Source: Marinomonas sp. IMCC 4694 (GTDB lineage: Bacteria > Pseudomonadota > Gammaproteobacteria > Pseudomonadales > Marinomonadaceae). From it: a stretch of DNA of 64,000 nt. The notes below the pieces were generated by a model. That model worked only from the letters and a program-made list of their open reading frames with translations, searched no databases and was not told where the DNA came from. Numbering within the stretch: position 1 is the stretch's first letter; the number at the start of each line of letters is the position of its first letter. The stretch lies in NCBI RefSeq assembly GCF_008122525.1, contig NZ_VSRV01000001.1:2046001-2110000 (forward strand). Direction: 5' to 3'. Shown in pieces: positions 58,273 to 64,000 of the stretch. Both the position numbers and the translations under genes were made by a program.

Positions 58273-59355
58273 TTAGTCTCCACTGTATTGATACTTTACA
58301 ACTCGATTAGCATCAGGATCTAACGCGTTTATGGGTATTTTTTTAAGTAAAGCGCTTAACGAAATACTGTTAAATAACTTTTGCTTATCACCATCAATCT
58401 CGATCAAAAACTCTATTTTTTCATCACCCACTTGTACCAATAACACGTCTCGAACCACACTAATACTTTCAAGATAGGACTGAACATTACGCATAATACC
58501 GTACCCCGTCACTCCAGTAATTTGTAAGGTTAATGCGTTAGCAGAATAACCATTACGAACAGACGCATACTTGGAAGAAAACAACTTGGCTAACTTAACG
58601 CTTGCTTGTTCAACAATCTCTTTGTGTGTTTGCCCCATTAAAGCAAAGCGCACTGACTCACCCGTTGACAGTAAAACCAGTAGGTTACCACTCACTTGAC
58701 CCGAAAAATCACTTACCCTGAGAGCAGCCACTGCGTCAGTTTGATAACGTCGACTCGCCTTAGCAATAGTCTCTCCAAAGAACCCCCACACATCGGCAAC
58801 TGCAAGGCTATTTTTATCTACTTCATCGAGCAAGGGTGCATAAATTGGCACACCTAACTCGCTTGCAGACTGAGCAAACTCATTTAAAATAACCGACGGC
58901 GCATTTGAACCGGAGAGTACTCTTACGCCATTTATTTCAGCAGCCAGCCAAATCAATACAGACGGACGCTCCTGACCCCATACAGGTAAATTATTATCCG
59001 ATAAAAACTGATCGATGGAGGTCTGATAAAAAGTCACTTTAACCTGTTTACCGGGTACACCACCTTCAGGCGAAGGTAATAAATCACTCAGCGAGGCAAT
59101 AGAATGTTGCGCCACCCACGTTGGTGCGTTTTTTTTTGCTTGATTTAAGACCTTACCAACAATGGCACCTTTATCACCCGACACCTTTACAAGCACCGCC
59201 TCAACCGCTAATCCAAAGGCCTCGTTTAACATTTGCGCCTCTGACGCCGCTACGGGCAGCTTAATGTCAGCACTATAAAGGTCAGGTATCGCGATCGCAC
59301 CAACCAATGGAATCCAAAAAAAACCAATCAAAAATATAAATATGTGAGATTTCAT
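58273..59355 (-). CDS. DUF2066 domain exported protein
   Basis: A 360-residue protein with a signal peptide (about 1-22) and a DUF2066 domain. VPVAASEAQMLNEAFGLAVE-like start (LPVAASEAQMLNEAF) and VKVSGDKGAIVGKVLNQAKK with SVLIWLAAEINGVRVLSG are recognisable. It is commonly found next to purM in gammaproteobacteria, as here, but its function is unknown. It is divergent from purM and followed by a small zinc-ribbon gene. Confidence 0.85.
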   Translation of the reverse strand: MKSHIFIFLIGFFWIPLVGAIAIPDLYSADIKLPVAASEAQMLNEAFGLAVEAVLVKVSGDKGAIVGKVLNQAKKNAPTWVAQHSIASLSDLLPSPEGGVPGKQVKVTFYQTSIDQFLSDNNLPVWGQERPSVLIWLAAEINGVRVLSGSNAPSVILNEFAQSASELGVPIYAPLLDEVDKNSLAVADVWGFFGETIAKASRRYQTDAVAALRVSDFSGQVSGNLLVLLSTGESVRFALMGQTHKEIVEQASVKLAKLFSSKYASVRNGYSANALTLQITGVTGYGIMRNVQSYLESISVVRDVLLVQVGDEKIEFLIEIDGDKQKLFNSISLSALLKKIPINALDPDANRVVKYQYSGD

Positions 59356-59470
59356 AACCCTTCCTTCGTTTATTTGTCTATTCTACTGTCTTAATTAGAA
59401 AGAACCATAGCCCTAATGCGTCACTATGTTAAAATGCTTTTTTTCCTCGTACCATGATAGGGCATAGGCA

Positions 59471-60529
59471 ATGACCAAATCGGATAAACCATCCATCAGT
59501 TATAAAGACGCTGGCGTAGACATCAACGCTGGTAATCAACTTGTTGAACGCATCAAGGGCGTAAGCAAAAAAACCCGTCGTCCTGAAGTCATGGGAGGAT
59601 TGGGTGGTTTTGGCGCCTTAACACGCCTACCAACAAAATATAAAAACCCTATTCTTGTTTCCGGTACCGACGGTGTTGGCACTAAATTACGTTTAGCAAT
59701 GGATTTAAACCAACACGACACCATTGGTATTGATTTGGTGGCCATGTGCGTTAACGATTTAGTGGTTGCTGGAGCAGAACCTCTTCTATTTTTAGATTAC
59801 TATGCAACAGGCAAACTGGATATCGACGTTGCGGCGAACGTGGTAACCGGTATCGGTGAAGGCTGCCTACAAGCTGGCTGTGCGTTAGTCGGTGGCGAAA
59901 CAGCCGAAATGCCTGGCATGTACCAAGAGGGTGACTATGATCTTGCTGGTTTTTGTGTCGGTGTTGTCGAAGAGGAAAACATCATTGATGGCACCAAAGT
60001 AAAAGCGGGCGACAAATTAATCGCGCTTGGCTCTTCAGGCCCTCATTCAAACGGTTACTCACTGATTCGTAAGATTCTCGACGTTAGCAAAGCGGATTTG
60101 AATCAAGTAATTGACGGCGTGGCTCTTAAAGACGCGCTTATGGAACCGACTCGCATCTATGTCAAATCCATTTTAAAACTCATGGAATCTGTGTCTGTTA
60201 ATGCATTGGCTCACATTACTGGCGGCGGCTTATTAGAGAATATTCCTCGCGTACTCCCAGAAGACACGGCGGCTCGTATCGATGCCACCAGCTGGAAGCG
60301 CCCTGCTGTTTTTGATTGGCTCCAAGAACAAGGCAATGTTGAGCAAGAAGAAATGTACCGTGTGCTTAACTGCGGCGTGGGCATGGTGTTAGCAATTGAT
60401 GCTGATAAAGCCAATGAAGCCCTGGCCATTTTAATGGCAGAAGGCGAAAATGCTTGGATCATCGGTGATGTTTGCGCACGCAATGAAGGCAAAGACGTTT
60501 TGATCTCTGACTTAGAGACTCAGGCATGA
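59471..60529 (+). CDS. purM: Phosphoribosylformylglycinamidine cyclo-ligase
   Basis: A 352-residue AIR synthetase (345 in E. coli). SYKDAGVDINAGNQLVERIK, GTDGVGTKLRLAMDLNQHDT and the catalytic GGETAEMPGMY region are standard. It makes 5-aminoimidazole ribotide in purine synthesis. It overlaps purN by 4 bp (ATGA), the usual coupled purMN arrangement. No clear PurR box is visible. Confidence 0.97.
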   Translation: MTKSDKPSISYKDAGVDINAGNQLVERIKGVSKKTRRPEVMGGLGGFGALTRLPTKYKNPILVSGTDGVGTKLRLAMDLNQHDTIGIDLVAMCVNDLVVAGAEPLLFLDYYATGKLDIDVAANVVTGIGEGCLQAGCALVGGETAEMPGMYQEGDYDLAGFCVGVVEEENIIDGTKVKAGDKLIALGSSGPHSNGYSLIRKILDVSKADLNQVIDGVALKDALMEPTRIYVKSILKLMESVSVNALAHITGGGLLENIPRVLPEDTAARIDATSWKRPAVFDWLQEQGNVEQEEMYRVLNCGVGMVLAIDADKANEALAILMAEGENAWIIGDVCARNEGKDVLISDLETQA

Positions 60530-61179
60530 GCTTTCCTATCGTTGTCTTAATTTCTGGCAGCGGCAGCAACTTGCAAGCTTTGATTAATCAAAGCTTGCAA
60601 GGACAGCTTAATGTGACGATCAGCGCAGTGATTAGTAATAAAGCAGACGCCTACGGTCTTGAACGTGCAAGAGAAGCCGGTATTCCGACGCATACGCTCA
60701 GCCATAAAGCGTTTGATAGCCGCGAAGAATTTGATGCAGCGCTGCAAATCATTATCGATCAATATTCACCAAAGCTGGTTGTTCTGGCAGGGTTTATGCG
60801 CATATTGTCTGAAGGTTTTGCAACGCATTACCTAGGAAGAATGCTTAATATTCATCCATCACTACTGCCCAAGTTTAAAGGGTTAGATACACACCAACGA
60901 GCCATAGACGCCCGCGAAAAAGAGCATGGTGTGTCCGTACATTTTGTCAGCCCTGAACTCGATGCCGGTGCCGTCATTATTCAAGCGGCCACCTTGATTG
61001 AAAATAACGATACGGCAGATTCTTTAGGTAACAAGATTCACGCACTAGAGCACATTATCTACCCGTTGGCCGTCAGGTGGTTCAGTGAAGGTAGAGTCAC
61101 TTTCCATGATGGAAAGGCGTTATTGGATCATAAAGAGCTCCCTGCAAGCGGTATTCTTTATAACAACACACTACAATGA
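60526..61179 (+). CDS. purN: Phosphoribosylglycinamide formyltransferase
   Basis: A 217-residue GAR transformylase (212 in E. coli). ISGSGSNLQAL (about 9-19) binds GAR phosphate, and the folate/catalytic region has FMRILSEGFATHYLGRMLNI, HPSLLPKFKGLDTHQRAI and the conserved Asn, His and Asp. Residues 16-25 are encoded by a 32-bp perfect palindrome. The enzyme adds formyl from 10-formyl-tetrahydrofolate, the substrate that PurU would compete for. Confidence 0.97.
   Translation: MSFPIVVLISGSGSNLQALINQSLQGQLNVTISAVISNKADAYGLERAREAGIPTHTLSHKAFDSREEFDAALQIIIDQYSPKLVVLAGFMRILSEGFATHYLGRMLNIHPSLLPKFKGLDTHQRAIDAREKEHGVSVHFVSPELDAGAVIIQAATLIENNDTADSLGNKIHALEHIIYPLAVRWFSEGRVTFHDGKALLDHKELPASGILYNNTLQ
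60570..60601. repeat. 32-bp perfect palindrome inside purN
   Basis: The half site CTTGCAAGCTTTGATT (60570-60585) is followed without gap by its exact reverse complement (60586-60601). It lies 45 bp into purN and encodes LQALINQSLQ; the same peptide is read on the opposite strand. Confidence 0.97.
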
Positions 61180-61192
61180 TGTAGAGAAAAGC

Positions 61193-61924
61193 ATGACAAC
61201 TCGTAAAATCACACCGTTTTTAATGGCCATTTTTATGAGTGCGCCACTACTTTCTTCCCCTTCAGCAGAAACCGCTCAACCAAATCAGGATACATTTTTA
61301 ACCCCTTATTCTGCGGTTTACAGCACCATATGGAAGAAAGGCATTAGTTTAAAAGTTGAGGGAAAACAAATCCTCACCAGACAAAACAATGATTTATGGC
61401 GCTTTGTCTTTTCAGCCAACAGCCTTCTTGCGTCACTCTCTGAGTCATCGACATTTTATGTAGAAGATCACCAAATCATTCCGACTTTGTACCAATATGA
61501 AAGTTCTGTTTTAGGTAAGAAAAGATCCGCTGTACTCACCTTCGATTGGGACAAAAACAGCGTTCGTAATGACATCAAGAACAAACCATGGAACCTGTCA
61601 ATTGAGCCTAAGACCCTTGATAAATTATCCATTCAGTTACAGGTCAGGCAAGACCTAAAAATGGGGTTGAATACCTTTGATTATTTAATTGCTGATGGAG
61701 GCCATGTTAAAAATTGGCAATTTAAACGAGAAGGTATGGAGACGATCAATACCAAGATTGGGAGGTTGTCTGCCATTAAGATCATTCGGACAGATAATTT
61801 GGAAAAAGGTAAAAAAACGTCTTTTTGGTTCGCTCCGTCTTTAGACTACCTATTGGTTAAACTCGAACACAAAGAAGATGGCGAATCCTATTATTTAGAC
61901 ATAGATGCTTTTAGTACGCTTTAG
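61193..61924 (+). CDS. DUF3108 domain exported protein
   Basis: A 243-residue protein. The ATG at 61193 gives a signal peptide (MTTRKITPFLMAIFMSAPLL); a longer frame has no support. The DUF3108 domain shows YSAVYSTIWKKGISLKVEG, YQYESSVLGKKRSAVLTFDW and FWFAPSLDYLLVKLEHKEDG, in which substrate-free beta structure dominates. It is a usual neighbour of purMN, function unknown. Its stop overlaps the mobA stop by 4 bp in convergent orientation. Confidence 0.85.
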   Translation: MTTRKITPFLMAIFMSAPLLSSPSAETAQPNQDTFLTPYSAVYSTIWKKGISLKVEGKQILTRQNNDLWRFVFSANSLLASLSESSTFYVEDHQIIPTLYQYESSVLGKKRSAVLTFDWDKNSVRNDIKNKPWNLSIEPKTLDKLSIQLQVRQDLKMGLNTFDYLIADGGHVKNWQFKREGMETINTKIGRLSAIKIIRTDNLEKGKKTSFWFAPSLDYLLVKLEHKEDGESYYLDIDAFSTL

Positions 61925-62499
61925 TCGTTGAGTTCTTTCAGCGTATTTATATTGTTCATTTCATGCTCATTGCGCCAATCTATAGCAAAACTCCCAAAAA
62001 CCTCGTAAAAGGCCATGACACTCAATCTATTTTGGCTTTTCAAAAAAGACCGTAATGCCGTTAACGCTGCGGTCACAGGTAAAATGGCATGCAAGGGGTG
62101 CACCCCAGAGGCGCTGCGCAAATAATAAATATTCCCAGGTGACGCCTGAGCTGCGGCTTTCAGTTGCTCAAAAGCCGCCGAACTAATGCAGGGGGTATCA
62201 CATGGCGAAATAAGTAGGTGAGAAGTATTAGCGTATGCCAAACAGCTAATAAGTCCAGATAAAGGGCCTTTTCCGCGATGCTCCTCATCGTCGGCCACCA
62301 CTTCAAAGCCTAAAGATAGGTAGTCCTGCCGGTGCTGGTTAGCGTTAATAAAAACGCAGTGACTCACCAACTGCAGGGCATTTCCAACGGATCGAGCCAT
62401 AGGCTCGCCACGAAACAATAACAACCCCTTATCGCGCCCAGACATTCGTTCGGCTTTACCGCCAGCCAATACCGCAGCTGACACGGACATAACACTCAT
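61921..62499 (-). CDS. mobA: Molybdenum cofactor guanylyltransferase
   Basis: A 192-residue MobA. The nucleotide loop AAVLAGGKAERMSGRDKGLL (about 8-27) and the metal-binding region SPCDTPCI (about 98-105) are diagnostic. It attaches GMP to molybdopterin, giving bis-MGD for DMSO-reductase type enzymes such as the nitrate reductase at 63.6 kb. The gene is downstream of the TrpD-like gene on the same strand (about 60 bp). Confidence 0.95.
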   Translation of the reverse strand: MSVMSVSAAVLAGGKAERMSGRDKGLLLFRGEPMARSVGNALQLVSHCVFINANQHRQDYLSLGFEVVADDEEHRGKGPLSGLISCLAYANTSHLLISPCDTPCISSAAFEQLKAAAQASPGNIYYLRSASGVHPLHAILPVTAALTALRSFLKSQNRLSVMAFYEVFGSFAIDWRNEHEMNNINTLKELND

Positions 62500-62560
62500 A
62501 TCACGCTTCCTCTGACAATTTTATTCGCACACTCAAGTTAACCGACTAAAACACGGCTCT

Positions 62561-63619
62561 TTAGACTGACCCAAAATACGCTTTATTGCGCTTTTGCCAT
62601 ATTGTATCGGCTAAAGTAAGACACTCATCATGTGATGCCACATCATACAAAAGCCCCACGACCGAAGCCAGCGTCTGACGTACCGCTTGCTGTCCAAATT
62701 GATCAATCTGATTGCCACACCAATGCTCTGTTAAACGAGACAAATCAAGCTGATGTTTAAGGCGCTTATGTTCTTTTTCTGCTTTAGGCCATGTCGTCCA
62801 GCTCGCTGCACCATGTTGCCATTTACCGAGCGTAACGTCTCGTTCTGGGTTCACTTCGGCCTCACCATTTCCACCACGAAACACGAGCACTGACGCATCC
62901 CCTAATTGTTCGCATGCCGCCATATGCAACTCATCATAACCACGATGAAACACACCATGCACACTGTGGTCAGCACTAAACGGATTCATCATTCGCACGA
63001 TGGTATTCACCGGTGAACGCAACCCCAGCACATATTTAAGATCCATTAGATCACCCAATGTCTTGTCTATCGCGGTAAGCGGCATATAAGCAAAACATTG
63101 TTCTGCTAAAGCATGCTGTGCCTGTTGATGCGAATAACAAACACTTATTCCTAACTGCTTAATAGTTTGCTCGACATACAAACGATCTTCGCCGTCAAAT
63201 GTATGACCATGCATCACAATATGAACCCCCGAATTGGCCAGCGCCAGTGCTGCCAATAAAAACCAGGGTAATTCGTTGCGTTTCCCCGCGTAAGCGGGCC
63301 AATCAAGGTCAACTTTATGACCTAATGGTGTTTTTTGAGCAAGGTGCTTTCGCACAGCGCTGGTAAAACCAACGGTCTCTTCTACGGTTTCTTCACGAAT
63401 TCTAATCAGCATCCAGAACGCCCCCGATTGCTCAGGAGCAACCTGACACGCCAACAGTAAGCTCATGGCGTGTTCGGCCTCTTCGACCGTTAAACTGCGG
63501 GCACCTTTTTTCCCACGCCCCAGAATTTTTACATACTGGGTGAAATCATTGCTCTTTTTGGTCGCAACACCACAAAGGTCAAGTTCAGAAAGTGGAGGCA
63601 TTGTTTTGCACATCATCAT
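62561..63619 (-). CDS. Anthranilate phosphoribosyltransferase-like protein (YbiB type)
   Basis: A 352-residue glycosyltransferase-family protein of the TrpD fold. LTVEEAEHAMSLLLACQVAP and the phosphoribosyltransferase-like segments LGLRSPVNTIVRMMNPF and VFRGGNGEAEVNPERD are present, but the GTGGD-type PRPP loop of TrpD is degenerate. Relatives (E. coli YbiB) bind DNA or RNA instead of making tryptophan precursor. It overlaps the nitrate reductase stop by 4 bp (ATGA) and is preceded by mobA downstream, a common nitrate-assimilation neighbourhood. Function there is unknown. Confidence 0.85.
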   Translation of the reverse strand: MMMCKTMPPLSELDLCGVATKKSNDFTQYVKILGRGKKGARSLTVEEAEHAMSLLLACQVAPEQSGAFWMLIRIREETVEETVGFTSAVRKHLAQKTPLGHKVDLDWPAYAGKRNELPWFLLAALALANSGVHIVMHGHTFDGEDRLYVEQTIKQLGISVCYSHQQAQHALAEQCFAYMPLTAIDKTLGDLMDLKYVLGLRSPVNTIVRMMNPFSADHSVHGVFHRGYDELHMAACEQLGDASVLVFRGGNGEAEVNPERDVTLGKWQHGAASWTTWPKAEKEHKRLKHQLDLSRLTEHWCGNQIDQFGQQAVRQTLASVVGLLYDVASHDECLTLADTIWQKRNKAYFGSV

Positions 63620-64000
63620 ATTGATCGCTCCGCCTTAACGGTAAGAAAAGATTTTAGTTCTGGTATACAAGAGCCACAATTGGTCCCGCATTTCAGTTTT
63701 GCGCCCAATGCCGCGACACTATCACCCCCCGCTGCGACCGCTTTATCGATTTGCTTACTGCCCACCTGATAACAAGAACAAATAATATCACCTTTGTCTT
63801 CTACATTCGCAGGCATACCAGCCAGTATAGCCAACCGATCTTGCTGCATCAGCGGCGTATTTGTTGTCAACTTTGATACCAGCCAATCTGCTGAGATCGA
63901 CTCAGGTCTTGGATGAGCATACACCAAGAGCGACATCACACCCTTTAGCACTTTCACCAAACGAAGTTGTTGAGTAATCGGGTTTTGATACTCAAGCCAT
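63616..64000 (-). CDS. nasA: Assimilatory nitrate reductase catalytic subunit, 3' end
   Basis: The frame stays open to the window edge, so about 128 C-terminal residues are visible. They include VYAHPRPESISADWLVSKL and a BFD-type 2Fe-2S domain with DIICSCYQVG and KCGTNCGSC. This C-terminal module occurs in NasA-type assimilatory nitrate reductases that accept electrons from a ferredoxin or flavoprotein. The rest of the Mo-bis-MGD enzyme lies beyond the window. MobA and the TrpD-like gene downstream fit this reading. Confidence 0.85.
   Translation of the reverse strand, partial: WLEYQNPITQQLRLVKVLKGVMSLLVYAHPRPESISADWLVSKLTTNTPLMQQDRLAILAGMPANVEDKGDIICSCYQVGSKQIDKAVAAGGDSVAALGAKLKCGTNCGSCIPELKSFLTVKAERSI

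Noticed and set aside
59356..59470. PurR box before purM
   Set aside because: No match to the ACGCAAACGTTTTCNT-type palindrome was found.

Overview
The window reads as chromosome of a marine gammaproteobacterium of the Oceanospirillales type, most like Marinomonas. This is inferred from the sdhCDAB-sucAB-lpdA-sucCD cluster divergent from gltA, a heterotetrameric sarcosine oxidase operon, single-copy housekeeping genes of gammaproteobacterial type (dnaX-ybaB-recR-rnd, radD, trhO, hrpA, mlaA) and two chemotaxis receptors. Coding density is high. I see no rRNA, tRNA, CRISPR array, prophage or insertion sequence.

Layout. 1-6 kb: the start of an M19 dipeptidase-like gene, a membrane protein, a small rhodanese, a 1-Cys peroxiredoxin, a sigma-54 activator with a Cys-rich sensor domain, and a chemotaxis receptor with a membrane-embedded His-rich sensor. 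6-21 kb, almost all on the minus strand: mlaA, hrpA, an overlapping von Willebrand/glutamine amidotransferase pair, ycgN-ycgL-rnd-recR-ybaB-dnaX, trhO and a 2OG-Fe(II) oxygenase. 21-30 kb: radD, a TetR regulator, DUF1499, a DTW-domain tRNA modifier, a HAD phosphatase, ndpA, glyoxalase I, an OmpA-like protein and several small uncharacterised genes. 30-35 kb: an Aer-type redox/oxygen receptor followed by a large propeller-GGDEF diguanylate cyclase. 35-44 kb: D-lactate dehydrogenase, then soxB-soxD-soxA-soxG-purU for sarcosine demethylation and one-carbon recycling. 44-58 kb: the second half of the TCA cycle (sucD to sdhC, minus strand) and citrate synthase (plus strand). 58-64 kb: DUF2066, purM-purN, DUF3108, mobA, a TrpD-like protein and the 3' end of assimilatory nitrate reductase.

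How the genes work together. Citrate synthase, 2-oxoglutarate dehydrogenase, succinyl-CoA synthetase and succinate dehydrogenase form a continuous respiratory block, supplied with electrons also by D-lactate dehydrogenase. Sarcosine oxidase makes glycine and methylene-tetrahydrofolate, and PurU releases formate from formyl-tetrahydrofolate. MobA makes the guanine-dinucleotide molybdenum cofactor that the adjacent nitrate reductase needs.

The least ordinary signals are: a nine-A slippery run in dnaX with a stop four codons downstream in the -1 frame, likely making a gamma subunit; a 32-bp perfect palindrome inside the start of purN; two strongly similar lipoyl domains in SucB; hairpin-rich leaders before sucA and sucC; a tandem repeat plus palindrome upstream of the peroxiredoxin; and a His-rich membrane sensor domain on a chemotaxis receptor preceded by a FliA-type promoter. 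I did not find a clear multi-gene defence or mobile system.
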